A stretch of DNA of 62,419 bases from Amycolatopsis vastitatis (GCF_002234595.1 NZ_NMUL01000078.1:1-62419), one strand, 5' to 3'; positions 19,755-29,064 are shown, numbered from the stretch's first letter. Notes: a model not told the origin generated them from the letters alone. A program made the numbers and translations.

Positions 19755-20867
19755 TCACCGTGGGAAATCCGTCAGCTCCGCCACCATGTCGGCGGGTGCG
19801 GGCAGCTTTTCGAATTCGTGACGCAGGTCGGTCGCGGCCGCCCGCAGCCGGTCTTCGGACAGCAGCCTTCCGATCGACTCCGCCGTGATGTCCTCGGCCG
19901 CGCCCGAAAAGCCGCAGCCGCGGCGCGTCACCGCGCGGGCGTTCACCTCGTACCCCAAACCTTCCGGCACCACGAACTGCGGGATTCCCGCCACGCACGC
20001 GGTGAGCATGCTGCCGCTGCCCCCGTGGTGGACGACAGCGGCACAAGTGCGGAACAGGGTCGCGAGCGGGACCCAGCCGGCGATCCGGATGTTCGGCGGC
20101 AGCGGGCCGAGCGTTTCCGCCGTGGCCTCGTCGACCGTCAGGACGAACTCCGCGTCGATCTCGTGGGCCGCCTCGACGACGCGGGCGAGCCGCGAGCCGC
20201 CGACGGTCGCCGCGGACACCTTGCCCAGCGTTACCGCGATCCTCGGACGCGCCGGCGGGTCGAAGGCCCACAACGGCGCGATCCCCGCGCCGCCGTAGGG
20301 GACGAAACGCATGCGCCAGGTCGGTGTCCCGCTCTCCGCCAGGCTTTCCGGGACGATGTCGACCGTCGCCAGCCGCTCCGGCAGCTCCACCCCGTGGCGC
20401 TCGAACGCCGACGGCGCGTGCTCGCGCAGGAACTCCGGGGCGTACCGCGCCGGCCCGAGGCCGTGGCCGACCGCCGGCACGCCGAGCACCGAGGCGGCCA
20501 CGAGTCCCGCGTTGAACACCGGATCGTAGACGACCAGGTCCGGCTCGAGCCGTTTCGCGGCCGCGACGAAGGCGTCGACCTGGTTGTCCCACAGGCGCAC
20601 CACCATTGTGCGCAGCTCGACCAGCTCTTCGGCGCTCAGGTGCGCCGACCGCTTGAACACCTGCGGCACGCTGCTGCGCAGCGGACGGCGCTCGGCCGCC
20701 ACGTCCGGGATCGGGTCGACCACCGGCACCCCCGCGTCACGCACCACGATCGCTTCGTCGCCGGTGAGGAAAGTGACGTCGTGGCCGGCGGCCAGCAGCC
20801 CCCAGGCCAGCGGGACCATGTGGAACGCGTGGCTGATCCCGGGCAGCGGGACGAAGACCACCTTCAC
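19755..20867 (-). CDS. GT1-family glycosyltransferase
   Basis: A 370-aa GT-B enzyme, the second glycosyltransferase in the window. The N-terminus reads VVFVPLPGISHAFHMVPLAWGLLAAGH, with His in the catalytic position. The donor site has VVHHGGSGSMLTACVAGIPQFVVPEG, the classic HHGGSG signature of macrolide/anthracycline/aureolic-acid type deoxysugar transferases. The GTG at 20867 has GAGAGGA about 8 nt upstream. It sits between a P450 (63-nt gap) and a VOC protein (27-nt gap) in one operon led by the element at 22194-22233. Confidence 0.9.
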   Translation of the reverse strand: MKVVFVPLPGISHAFHMVPLAWGLLAAGHDVTFLTGDEAIVVRDAGVPVVDPIPDVAAERRPLRSSVPQVFKRSAHLSAEELVELRTMVVRLWDNQVDAFVAAAKRLEPDLVVYDPVFNAGLVAASVLGVPAVGHGLGPARYAPEFLREHAPSAFERHGVELPERLATVDIVPESLAESGTPTWRMRFVPYGGAGIAPLWAFDPPARPRIAVTLGKVSAATVGGSRLARVVEAAHEIDAEFVLTVDEATAETLGPLPPNIRIAGWVPLATLFRTCAAVVHHGGSGSMLTACVAGIPQFVVPEGLGYEVNARAVTRRGCGFSGAAEDITAESIGRLLSEDRLRAAATDLRHEFEKLPAPADMVAELTDFPR

Positions 20868-20930
20868 AGACCGTGTCCTCTCTGGTTCCCGGCGCGCGCG
20901 GGCGAAAGCCGGGGCGGACGGGGCGACCGC

Positions 20931-22136
20931 TCACCACTCGACCGGAAGCTCCTCGAGCGTCTTGATGAACATGCCCTGCTTGAACTTCAGCTCCGACTCC
21001 GGCACCGCCACGCGTACTTCGGGCATGTGCCGGAGGAGCCCGTGCAACGCTTCCTGCAATTCCATGCGGGCGAGCGACGCGCCGATGCAGTGGTGCACGC
21101 CGACGCCGAAGCTGAGGTGCTGATTGGCGGTGCGGGTGAGGTCCAGCCGGTCGGGTTCGGGGAACTGGTGGGGATCCCGGTTCCCGGAGTTGATCGCCTG
21201 CATGACGACAGCGCCCGCGGGCAGCCGCACGCCACCGAGCTCGACCTCTTCGGTGGTGACCCGCGGCAGGGCACCGCCGCCGTCGCTGAGCTGGATGAAC
21301 CGCAGCAGCTCCTCGACCGCCTGGGGCACGAGTTCCGGCCTCGCCCGCAGCTTCGCGAACTCGCCGGGGTACCGCAGCAGGGTCAGCAGGAACATGTTGA
21401 TGTGGCCGACCGTCGTCGCGTGCCCGACGATCAGCAGGCCCAGGCAGAGCACGACCAGCTCCCGTTCGGTGAGCCGGTCTTCTTCGTCGCGGGCGGCGAT
21501 GAGCACCGACATCAGGTCGTCCGCCGGGTTCTTCCGCTTCGCCTCGATCAGCTCGCCGAAGTAGCCGGCGACGCGGTCGATCGTCGGGTCGAGCGCACCC
21601 GGGTCGGCGCTCCACCCGCCCATGACCGTGTCGGCCCAGTCGTGCAGGATGCGGCGCTCCTGCTCGGGCACGCCGATGAGGTCGCCGATCACCTGCAGCG
21701 GCAGGCGAAGCGAAAGGTTCTCGACCAGGTCGGCCGGCCGCCGCAGCGGCTGCATCGCCGTCAGCAGGTCGTCGACGAGCTTGACCACCCGCGGGCGGAG
21801 CGCGTTCACCCGGCGTGCGGTGAACGCGCTCGCCACGAGCCGGCGCAGCCGCGTGTGCTCCGGCGGGTCCATGCCGAGCATCGATTCCTTGGCCAGGCGG
21901 GCGATGCCGGTCAGCGGCACGTCCGGGCCGGCCGCGGCGGCGCGGCTGAAGCGCGGGTCCAAGAGCACTTGGCGGACGTCTTCGTACCGCGTCGCCAGCC
22001 AGGCGGTGTTGCCGTCCGGCGTCCTGATCCGCGCCACGGGCCGTTCCTCCCGCAGCCGCGCGAAAACCGGCGAGGGGTGGTGCACCGAGGACGCAGGGGG
22101 GAACGGGTACGCCAGCGGTTCCTCGATCTCGGTCAT
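20931..22136 (-). CDS. cytochrome P450 with atypical I-helix
   Basis: A 401-aa class I bacterial P450. The haem-ligand loop FGVGVHHCIGASLARME carries the Cys ligand near residue 348, and the ExxR segment lies in AVEELLRF. The oxygen-activating I-helix reads LLIVGHATTVGH. The family norm is AGHETT, so the acidic residue beside the conserved Thr is replaced by Ala and the preceding Ala by Val. This predicts altered proton delivery or unusual chemistry. ATG 22136 was chosen for the MTEIEEPLAYPFP start. First gene of a three-gene operon. Confidence 0.9.
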   Translation of the reverse strand: MTEIEEPLAYPFPPASSVHHPSPVFARLREERPVARIRTPDGNTAWLATRYEDVRQVLLDPRFSRAAAAGPDVPLTGIARLAKESMLGMDPPEHTRLRRLVASAFTARRVNALRPRVVKLVDDLLTAMQPLRRPADLVENLSLRLPLQVIGDLIGVPEQERRILHDWADTVMGGWSADPGALDPTIDRVAGYFGELIEAKRKNPADDLMSVLIAARDEEDRLTERELVVLCLGLLIVGHATTVGHINMFLLTLLRYPGEFAKLRARPELVPQAVEELLRFIQLSDGGGALPRVTTEEVELGGVRLPAGAVVMQAINSGNRDPHQFPEPDRLDLTRTANQHLSFGVGVHHCIGASLARMELQEALHGLLRHMPEVRVAVPESELKFKQGMFIKTLEELPVEW

Positions 22137-22193
22137 GCCTGAAGCACCTTCCCCTGGATGTGACCGTTCGTCCTTCACTCGCTCTCGCAGTGA

Positions 22194-22233
22194 ACGATAC
22201 GAGCGCCGGGGCACCGGGGCTTCTCTCCGAGTG
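22194..22233 (-). promoter_or_regulatory. cluster promoter element, P450-GT-VOC operon
   Basis: On the minus strand, element CACTCGGAGAGAAG occupies 22233-22220. The -10-like TATCGT lies at 22199-22194, 34 nt from the element start and about 57 nt before the P450 ATG. Confidence 0.65.
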
Positions 22234-22252
22234 CGCGGTCACCGCGCGGGGA

Positions 22253-22846
22253 TCACGGCGTCTTCGGCCGCGTCCCGTTGGTGAAGGTCGCGATGACGAC
22301 GCCGGTCGTGGTCGTCGTCGTGCCGGCGAGCTTGAACGCGGTGGGGACGAACCCCTCTTCGAACAGGCGCAGGCCGGTGCCGAGCACCAGGGCGTGGATG
22401 GAAAGGACGTACTTGTCGATCAGGTCGTGCGCGCCGAGTGACTGGATCAGCTTGCCGCTGCCCATGATGTGCAGGTCGTCGCCCGGTTCTTCTTTCAGTT
22501 CGGCGATCCTCGCCGGGACGTCGCCGCTGATGAGCGTGGAGTTGGGCCACTCGAGGGGCTCGGAAAGGGATTCGGAAACCACGTACTTCCGGGCGCTGTT
22601 GAGCGAGTCGCGGAACGCGCCCCCCTTCTTGTTCCAGTAGCTCATGATCCCTTCGTAGGTGCGGCGGCCGAAGAGGAAGCCGCTGCTGTCGTTCATCTCC
22701 TCGCCCCAGGCCTTCAGCATGACGTCGTCGGTGTCGGCGTCGGCCCACCCGCCGTGGGTGAACCCACCGCGGGTGTCTTCCTCCGGCCAGCCGGGGCCCT
22801 GCATGACGCCGTCCAAAGTGACGTGGTTGACGACTACGATGTCCAT
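22253..22846 (-). CDS. RibD-C / dihydrofolate-reductase-fold protein
   Basis: A 197-aa protein of the DHFR/RibD C-terminal family (YyaP/YwjB type): IVVVNHVTLDGVMQGPG at the N-terminus, FLFGRRTYEGIMSYW in the middle and LHIMGSGKLIQSL for nucleotide binding. These are probably NADPH-dependent reductases of mostly unknown substrate. It is convergent with nothing and sits between two P450 transcription units. No cluster element was found upstream, so it may be a bystander or use another promoter. Confidence 0.8.
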   Translation of the reverse strand: MDIVVVNHVTLDGVMQGPGWPEEDTRGGFTHGGWADADTDDVMLKAWGEEMNDSSGFLFGRRTYEGIMSYWNKKGGAFRDSLNSARKYVVSESLSEPLEWPNSTLISGDVPARIAELKEEPGDDLHIMGSGKLIQSLGAHDLIDKYVLSIHALVLGTGLRLFEEGFVPTAFKLAGTTTTTTGVVIATFTNGTRPKTP

Positions 22847-23056
22847 GACACTCCCGATGAGTCGGTGATACGCCGGGCGTGTTGGTGGCGTACCGGCCAC
22901 GCCATGATGGCCATCGGCCGGTCACCGGCCCAGTCAACACGCCGTCACCGCCACCGTTTCCCCGATCCGGGGAAACTGCGCCGGCAACTCTTCGGCTATT
23001 CCCGGTTTTCGCCCGCGCGAAACAACCGCACGGTCGAAGGCGGGTCCGCAGGAGAG
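22847..23056. other. divergent intergenic region
   Basis: The gap between the DHFR-fold gene (minus) and the P450 gene (plus) has no ORF with gene-like features. A GC-rich imperfect hairpin (TTTCCCC...GGGGAAA) lies near 22960. The P450 promoter is placed to the right, at 23057. Confidence 0.5.
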
Positions 23057-23097
23057 CAATGACGAATTAGCGCCCCGCGCGCCCGGCTGGATAGGTT
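23057..23097 (+). promoter_or_regulatory. cluster promoter element (weak copy), P450 gene 23189
   Basis: CAATGACGAATTAG at 23057-23070 is the most divergent copy of the element, but the -10-like TAGGTT at 23092-23097 is good and the spacing is 35 nt. An alternative copy CACGGTCGAAGGCG starts at 23029 with a poorer -10. One of the two probably drives the P450. Confidence 0.4.
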
Positions 23098-23188
23098 CGG
23101 CGGCGTCGATCGTTTGTGTTCGTGTCGACCGGCGTGCCGCTCGACAACCACGGCCGCCGGTTTCCGCGGCGCCGGAAGGAGTTCGCCG

Positions 23189-24433
23189 ATGAGTGTGGAA
23201 CGTCCGAGTTGCCCGGCGGGCGCCGGGGGCGGTGACGCGGTCCCGGACTTCCCGCTCGGCCGCGCGAACGGGATCGGACCACCGCGTGGTTACGAAGCGT
23301 TGCGCCGGGACGAACCGGTCTCCCGCGTCCGGGTGGCCGACGGCCACGTCGCCTGGCTGGTGACCCGGTTCGAGGACGCCCGCCGGGTACTCGTCGACTC
23401 GCGGCTGAGCGCCGACCGCACCCATCCGGGCTTTCCCATGCTCGAACCGGTGACGCCGCAGTCTCGCCGCAACATCGCCGCGGTCGCCAAGTCCCTCGTG
23501 GGACTGGACCCGCCCGAGCACAACGTCCGGCGCCGCATGCTGATCACCGAGTTCACCTTCCGGCGCATCCAGCGGCTGCGGCCCTACATCCGGCAGGTGG
23601 CCGACGACTCCGTCGACGCGCTGGTCGCCGCCGGGCCGCCGGCGGACCTGGTGGCCACCGTGTCGATGCCGGTGCCCCTCATGGTGCTGTGCACGCTCCT
23701 GGGCATCCCCTACGCCGACCGTGAGATGTTCAAGGCACGGACCGCCGACATGGTCGGCCAGAACACCGAGCCGCGGCAACGCCAGCGCGCCGCCGCCGAA
23801 CTGCGCGCCTACATGGACGAGCTCATCACCGCCAAGGAGGACGCACCGACCGACGACCTGCTCGGCAGGCTGGTCGTCAACAACCGCACCACGCGGGCGT
23901 TCGACCACGAGCTGATCGTGGGCCTCGCCATGACGCTGCTCGTGGCGGGGTACGAGACGACCACCGGCATGATCACCCTCGGCGTCGCCGACCTGCTCAC
24001 CCACCCGGACCAGCTCGCCTACCTGACCGGTCACCCGGAAGCCGTCGAGCGGGTCGTGGAGGAGCTCCTGCGCCACGTCGGCGTCATCGACGCGATGCCC
24101 CGGGTCGCCACCGCGGACATCGAGGTCGCCGGGACGACGATCCGCGCCGGCGAAGGCGTCATCGTCTCCTTCGCCTCGGCGAACCGCGACCACCACGCCT
24201 TCGGCGAGCCCGACGTCCTGGACGTCGAAAACGGCACGCGCCGTCACATCGCCTTCGGCTACGGAGTCCACCAGTGCATCGGCCAGAACCTCGCCCGCGA
24301 GGTGCTGTGCACGACCTTCCGCGTGCTCTTCGACCGGCTGCCCGGGCTCAAGCTCGCCGCTTCGCTCGACGACCTCGAATTCAAGAAGGACACCAACGTC
24401 TACGGCATCGAAACGCTGCCCGTCGCTTGGTGA
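23189..24433 (+). CDS. cytochrome P450
   Basis: A 414-aa P450 with intact motifs: I-helix LLVAGYETTTGM (acid-Thr pair present), ExxR in VVEELLRH and haem loop FGYGVHQCIGQNLAREV with the Cys ligand near residue 361. It resembles actinobacterial CYP105/107-like hydroxylases. ATG 23189 follows GGAAGGA at 9 nt; the upstream in-frame extension is Cys/Arg-rich and was rejected. It stands alone, ending at a strong bidirectional terminator. It may hydroxylate the aromatic acid or the final scaffold. Confidence 0.9.
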   Translation: MSVERPSCPAGAGGGDAVPDFPLGRANGIGPPRGYEALRRDEPVSRVRVADGHVAWLVTRFEDARRVLVDSRLSADRTHPGFPMLEPVTPQSRRNIAAVAKSLVGLDPPEHNVRRRMLITEFTFRRIQRLRPYIRQVADDSVDALVAAGPPADLVATVSMPVPLMVLCTLLGIPYADREMFKARTADMVGQNTEPRQRQRAAAELRAYMDELITAKEDAPTDDLLGRLVVNNRTTRAFDHELIVGLAMTLLVAGYETTTGMITLGVADLLTHPDQLAYLTGHPEAVERVVEELLRHVGVIDAMPRVATADIEVAGTTIRAGEGVIVSFASANRDHHAFGEPDVLDVENGTRRHIAFGYGVHQCIGQNLAREVLCTTFRVLFDRLPGLKLAASLDDLEFKKDTNVYGIETLPVAW

Positions 24434-24439
24434 ACCACG

Positions 24440-24479
24440 AAAACCGCGGGTGCCCCTCAAAAGGGGCACCCGCGGTTTT
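24440..24479. terminator. bidirectional terminator, 18-bp perfect stem
   Basis: Arms at 24440-24457 and 24462-24479 are exact complements with a CAAA loop. Flanking A and T runs on either side make it functional for both the plus-strand P450 and the minus-strand C5N operon, which converge here. Confidence 0.85.
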
Positions 24480-24501
24480 CCGCCGTGCGGACGGAAGTGC
24501 G

Positions 24502-26010
24502 TTACGCCGCCCGGCGCTCGTACCGCGCCGCGAGCTCGCGCTTGAGGACCTTTCCGCTCGGGCCGACCGGGAATTCGTCGACGAACTCCACCCGCCGCGG
24601 GTACTTGTACGCGGCCATGCGTTCCCTGCTCCACGCCGAAATCGCCGCGCCGAGCGCGGGCCCGGCCTCGGCCTCCTCGGTGGCCCGGACCACTGCGCAG
24701 ACTTCTTCGCCGTAGCGGGCGTCCGGCACCCCGAGCACGGCCACCTGCGCCACGGCGGGGTGCCGCGCCAGCACCTCTTCGACCTCGCGCGGGTAGACGT
24801 TGTAGCCGCCGCGCACCACCATGTCCTTCTTGCGGTCCACCAGGGTCAGGTAGCCGTCCTGGTCCTTCACGCCGAGGTCGCCGGTGCGGAACCACCCGTC
24901 CACCACGGCGGCCGCGGTCGCCGCCGGCCGCCCGAGATAGCCGGCCATCAGGTTGTGCCCGCGCACGACGATCTCGCCGACCTCCCCGGCCGGGGCCAGG
25001 TCGACGCGGTCTTCGGGCTCCGGCCGGGCGATCTCGGCTTCGACCCCCCACACCGGCAGCCCGACCGTCCCCGGCCGGCGCGGCAGCCCCGGCTGGTTGT
25101 AGGCGATCACCGGCGAGGTCTCGGTCATGCCGTAGCCCTCGTAGATCGGGCAGCCGAACGCCGCTTCGAAGTCCTCGAGCACTTTGACCGGCAGCGCGGC
25201 ACCGCCGGAGTACGCCCGCTCGAGCACGCCGCCGGACGGCGGCCCCGCTTCGAGGAGCGCGAGGAACATCGTCGGGACGCCCATGAACACCGTGCACCGG
25301 TGGGCTGCCAGCAGCTCGGCCGCCCCGGCGGCGGTGAACGACGGCATCAGCACCAGGGTGGCGCCGGCCCGGAAGCAGACGCCCATGCCGCAGACCTGGC
25401 CGAAGGTGTGGAACAGCGGCAGCGCCCCGAGCAGCACGTCCTCGGGCCCGAACCGGAACGGCGAAAGCATGGTCACGGTGATGTTCATGGTGAGCCCGGC
25501 GTGCGTCAGCATGGCGCCTTTGGGCCGGCCCGTGGTCCCCGAGGTGTAGAGCACCACAGCGACGTCACCGGGGGCGCGCGGCACGTAGCGCTCGATCGGC
25601 GTGGCCCGCCCGGCCCGCTCGGCCAGCTCGGACACCGGCAGCACGGCCACGCCCGCCCGCCCGGCTCCGGCCGCGCCTTCGCCGAGCAACTCGTCGGCGC
25701 AGACGAGCACGTCGGCCCCGGAGTCGCGCAGGACGTACTCGATCTCGCCCGCCTTCAGCAGCCCGTGCACCGGCACGACGGTCGCGCCGAGCGCCAGCGC
25801 GCCGAAGTAGGCCATCGGGAACCGCGGCGAGTTCGGCAGCAGCAGGGCCACCGTGCCGCCGGCGGTGACCCCGCGGGCGGCCAGCACGGCTGCGTACCGC
25901 CGCGCCCCGAGCCACAGCTGCCGGTACGTCCAGGTTTCCGGCCCGAAGACGACGGCGGGGTGCCCGGGACGCCGTGCCGCCGCGTCGGCGAGCACGGCGG
26001 CGAGCGACAT
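24502..26010 (-). CDS. acyl-CoA ligase of the C5N (aminocyclopentenone) trio
   Basis: A 502-aa adenylating enzyme. Core motifs are LYTSGTTGRPKGAMLTH, YGMTETSP, GWFRTGDLG and a C-terminal PSGKVLKREL with the catalytic Lys. In known C5N pathways (asukamycin, moenomycin, ECO-02301 type) an acyl-CoA ligase, an aminolevulinate synthase and an amide ligase are grouped. The ligase is thought to activate 5-aminolevulinate for cyclisation to 2-amino-3-hydroxycyclopent-2-enone. Its ATG shares one base with the synthase stop (TGATG), so translation is coupled. Which of the two ligases here does which step is inferred from order only. Confidence 0.88.
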   Translation of the reverse strand: MSLAAVLADAAARRPGHPAVVFGPETWTYRQLWLGARRYAAVLAARGVTAGGTVALLLPNSPRFPMAYFGALALGATVVPVHGLLKAGEIEYVLRDSGADVLVCADELLGEGAAGAGRAGVAVLPVSELAERAGRATPIERYVPRAPGDVAVVLYTSGTTGRPKGAMLTHAGLTMNITVTMLSPFRFGPEDVLLGALPLFHTFGQVCGMGVCFRAGATLVLMPSFTAAGAAELLAAHRCTVFMGVPTMFLALLEAGPPSGGVLERAYSGGAALPVKVLEDFEAAFGCPIYEGYGMTETSPVIAYNQPGLPRRPGTVGLPVWGVEAEIARPEPEDRVDLAPAGEVGEIVVRGHNLMAGYLGRPAATAAAVVDGWFRTGDLGVKDQDGYLTLVDRKKDMVVRGGYNVYPREVEEVLARHPAVAQVAVLGVPDARYGEEVCAVVRATEEAEAGPALGAAISAWSRERMAAYKYPRRVEFVDEFPVGPSGKVLKRELAARYERRAA

Positions 26011-27230
26011 CACGCGGCACGCACCGCCGTCTCACGGGCCATCCCGACCTCCGACCAGAGCCCGTCCAGCGCGGCGGCGAAGCGTTCGACCTCGTCGGTG
26101 GTGTGCGTCGCCGAGGGCGCGGCCCGGAGGATCTCCTCGCCCGTGCGCACGCTGGGCGCGTTGATCGGCTGGACGTAGATCCCGTGGCGCTCCAGCAGGA
26201 GCGCCGACAGCCGGCGGCAGCGGGCGTCGTCGCCGACGAACACCGACACGATGTGCGAGTCGGCCGAGATGAACGGGATGCCGAGCCCGGTGAGCCGTCG
26301 CTGCAGCAGGCGGGCGTTCTGCGCCAGGCGGGTGCGCTCGAGTTCCGAGCCGCGCAGGTGCTTGACGGCGGCCAGCGCACCGGCCGCCGTCGAAGGCGGC
26401 AAGGACGTGGTGAAGATGAACGAGCGCGAGAAACTGCGGACGGCGTCCACCAGGACCGCCGGGCCCGCGATGTACCCGCCTGCGGTGCCGAAGCCCTTGC
26501 CGGTGGTGCCCATGACGACGTCGACGTCCCCGGCGAGCCCCTCGCGCGCCGCGATGCCCGCGCCCTCCGGCCCGTACATGCCGACCGCGTGCACCTCGTC
26601 GAGGTACAGGACGGCGTCGTGGTCCTTGGCGATGCGGACCACCTCGGCCAGCGGCGCCACGTCGCCGGACATCGAGTACACCGATTCGAGCACGATCAGC
26701 TTCGGCCGGTCCGGGTGGGCGGCGATCAGCTCTTCGAGGTGCGCGGTGTCGTTGTGCCGGAAGATCTTCTTCTCCGCCTTGCTGTGGCGCAGGCCGTCGA
26801 TGATCGACGCGTGGTTCAGCTCGTCGGAGAAGACGATCGTGTCCGGGGCGCGCCCGGCCAGCACCGACAGCGCACCGTCGTTGGCGGTGTAGCCGGACGG
26901 GAAGATGGCCGCCGCCTCCTTGCCGTGCAGCTCGGCGAGCTCCTTTTCGAGCAGGACGTGGTAGTGGTTGGTGCCGCCGATGTTGCGGGAACCGCCCGCG
27001 CCCGCCCCGAAGGCGTCCACCGCCTCCTTGACCGCGGCGAGCACGACCGGGTGCTGGCCCATGCTCAGGTAGTCGTTGCTGCACCAGACACTGATGTCGT
27101 GGTCGCGGCCGCCCGTCTTCGCCACCGCGCTCGGGAACCGGCCGGCACGCCTGCCGATCTCGAGGAAATCCCGTTTGCGGTTCCCGAATTCTTCCATCTC
27201 GCGGGTGAAGTGGTCGATGAGCGCGTTCAT
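26010..27230 (-). CDS. 5-aminolevulinate synthase for C5N unit
   Basis: A 406-aa PLP-dependent alpha-oxoamine synthase making 5-aminolevulinate from glycine and succinyl-CoA. Visible are SNDYLSMGQHP, GGSRNIGGTNHYH, the D-x-V-H pair in YLDEVHAVGMYG and the PLP lysine in GTTGKGFGTAGGY. Actinomycetes make haem through the glutamyl-tRNA route, so a clustered ALAS normally signals C5N biosynthesis. ATG 27230 is preferred because GGAAGG lies 11 nt upstream. A GTG at 27242 overlaps the upstream stop but has its Shine-Dalgarno too close. Confidence 0.95.
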   Translation of the reverse strand: MNALIDHFTREMEEFGNRKRDFLEIGRRAGRFPSAVAKTGGRDHDISVWCSNDYLSMGQHPVVLAAVKEAVDAFGAGAGGSRNIGGTNHYHVLLEKELAELHGKEAAAIFPSGYTANDGALSVLAGRAPDTIVFSDELNHASIIDGLRHSKAEKKIFRHNDTAHLEELIAAHPDRPKLIVLESVYSMSGDVAPLAEVVRIAKDHDAVLYLDEVHAVGMYGPEGAGIAAREGLAGDVDVVMGTTGKGFGTAGGYIAGPAVLVDAVRSFSRSFIFTTSLPPSTAAGALAAVKHLRGSELERTRLAQNARLLQRRLTGLGIPFISADSHIVSVFVGDDARCRRLSALLLERHGIYVQPINAPSVRTGEEILRAAPSATHTTDEVERFAAALDGLWSEVGMARETAVRAA

Positions 27231-27238
27231 TGCGGAGT

Positions 27239-28792
27239 TCACCTTCCTTCCGACGTCCCGGCCGGCGCGGTCCGTCGTAGCTGTGGTTTGTCCGGCTTGC
27301 CCGTGTGGTTGAGCGGCATCGCGTCGAGCAGCCGGACTTCTTCGGGGGCGTGCAGCGCGGACAGCGCCGTCGTGACCCGCGCACGCACCAGGTCCGCGCC
27401 GACCCGGGCTCCTTCACGAGCGACGATCGCGGCGTGCACGTGCTCGTTGCGGTTCTCGTCCCGCACGCCGTACACCGCGGCCTGGGCGACCCCGGGGATC
27501 GCCAGGATCGCGCGCTCGACCGACGTCGGGTAGATCTTGATGCCGTTGGCCTTGATGACGTCGGCGATCCGGTCGAGCAGCCGGAGCCGTCCGGCCGCGT
27601 CGAGGACGCCGAGGTCGCCCGTGCGGTACCAGCCCTCGCGCAGCGCCTGCGCGGTGCGCTCCGGGTCCTGCCAGTAGCCGTCCATGAGGTGCGTGGAGTG
27701 CACGCACACCTCGCCGAGTTCGCCCACCGGCAGCTCCTCCTGGGAGCCGGGGCGGCACACCCGGACCTTGACGTCCGGGAACGGGCGGCCGACCGTGCTG
27801 AGCGCGGCGGGGTCGCCGTGGTCGGCCGGGGTAAGGCAGGAGATCGGCCCGCTTTCGTTGGTCCCGTAGCCCTGGACGAGGATCGGCCCGAACGCCTCGA
27901 TGGCTTCGGCGATCTTGGCCGGGGAGGCGGGCGAGCCGCCGTAGATCAGCCGCTGGAGCGACCCGAGGTCCGGTTCTTCGCGCCGGTAGGCGTCCAGCAG
28001 TTCGTACAGGTGCGGAGTGGCCACGAACATCCGGGTGATGCCGTGCGCGGCCACGGCCCGCAGGACCTCGGCCGGGCGCACTTCGTCGTGCAGCACCAGC
28101 GTGCCGCCCGCCGCGAGCACCGCGTCGGCGACCGGACCGGCGGTGTGGCTGAGCGGGGTGGCGACCAGCAGCTTCGCCCCGGCCCCTTCGGTCAGGGACG
28201 CCCCGGTCGAGGTGAACCGGCTTTCCCAGGCCCGGCCGGACAGCTGGATGCCCTTCGGCTTCCCGGTGCTCCCGCTCGTCAGGCTGACGACCGCCGGTGC
28301 GTCCGGGGACCAGGCGGCGGCCCGCCCGGGGTCGCCCGCGGCCGGCCCGGCGGTCCGGATCACCGCGATCCGGCCGCCCGAGCGCTCGCTCAAGAGCGTG
28401 GCACGTTCTTCGTTTTCCGCGTCGGCGACCAGTTTCGCGGAGATCCGCAGCGCCATGTCCAGCTGGTCGCCGGTGGACAGCTCCGCCGCCGTCGTGGCGG
28501 CATTGGCCGAACGCAGGTAGCAGACCGTCGCGCCCAGCAGATGTGCCGCGTAGCGCACGGAAAGCGTGTCAGGGCCGTTCGGTGCGACGAGGACGCCCAG
28601 CATTTCCCCCGCACCGACTCCGTGCTCCCGCAGCGCCCGCGCGGTCCTGCCGACCGCGTCGGCCAGCGCGCCGGCGGACACCGCCCGCCCGCGCCAGTGC
28701 ACGGCCGTGCGTCCGGGGGTTTCGGCCAGTCTCGACAGGATCCGCGCCGCGTATCCGGCGTGTCCCGACCACCATGCCTCCGGAACCGTCAT
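27239..28792 (-). CDS. C5N amide synthetase (AMP-binding ligase)
   Basis: A 517-aa acyl-adenylate-forming enzyme with LTSGSTGKPKGIQLSG, YGTNESGP, GWYRTGDLGVLD and the C-terminal NHTGKPDKPQL Lys. By family and by position ahead of the aminolevulinate synthase it is the likely amide ligase that joins a carboxylic acid to the C5N amine. The acid could come from the aromatic PKS or from an unseen pathway. ATG 28792 has GAGGGTGG about 4 nt upstream. First gene of the three-gene C5N operon, under the element at 28882-28921. Confidence 0.88.
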   Translation of the reverse strand: MTVPEAWWSGHAGYAARILSRLAETPGRTAVHWRGRAVSAGALADAVGRTARALREHGVGAGEMLGVLVAPNGPDTLSVRYAAHLLGATVCYLRSANAATTAAELSTGDQLDMALRISAKLVADAENEERATLLSERSGGRIAVIRTAGPAAGDPGRAAAWSPDAPAVVSLTSGSTGKPKGIQLSGRAWESRFTSTGASLTEGAGAKLLVATPLSHTAGPVADAVLAAGGTLVLHDEVRPAEVLRAVAAHGITRMFVATPHLYELLDAYRREEPDLGSLQRLIYGGSPASPAKIAEAIEAFGPILVQGYGTNESGPISCLTPADHGDPAALSTVGRPFPDVKVRVCRPGSQEELPVGELGEVCVHSTHLMDGYWQDPERTAQALREGWYRTGDLGVLDAAGRLRLLDRIADVIKANGIKIYPTSVERAILAIPGVAQAAVYGVRDENRNEHVHAAIVAREGARVGADLVRARVTTALSALHAPEEVRLLDAMPLNHTGKPDKPQLRRTAPAGTSEGR

Positions 28793-28881
28793 GTGCCACC
28801 CTCGATTCTGTCGCGAAACTCGCGGCGGGCCGCGTGCGCGGCGGGGAAGGACCAAACCGACGCGCACGCAGTGCCTGGTCC

Positions 28882-28921
28882 ATCCTGTTTTCTCCGCTCC
28901 GGCGCGGCGTCTCCCGGAATG
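28882..28921 (-). promoter_or_regulatory. cluster promoter element, C5N operon
   Basis: Minus strand: element CATTCCGGGAGACG at 28921-28908 and -10-like CAGGAT at 28887-28882, exactly 34 nt from the element start. It is back to back with the copy at 28943, which serves the divergent methyltransferase. Confidence 0.75.
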
Positions 28922-28942
28922 CGGTGCGCCGTGGCCCGCGAG

Positions 28943-28982
28943 CAATACAGAAGGCGCAGTCGCGCACCGATTCGGGTGGAAT
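28943..28982 (+). promoter_or_regulatory. cluster promoter element, methyltransferase gene 29065
   Basis: Element CAATACAGAAGGCG at 28943-28956 and -10-like TGGAAT at 28977-28982, spacing 34 nt. The AAGGCG ending is shared with the copies at 35586 and 37941. Confidence 0.65.
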
Positions 28983-29064
28983 CGACGAGAGCCTCCGTCT
29001 CCGCCGAGCGCTTCGGCGCGACGCGGGCGGCCGGGACTCCGCTGGCGAAAACCGAGGAGGAACG

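Noticed and set aside
23029..23068. Second possible element (CACGGTCGAAGGCG) before the P450 at 23189
   Set aside because: The element matches, but the hexamer at the expected distance (CGAATT) is poor; the site at 23057 has a better -10. Kept as an alternative only.
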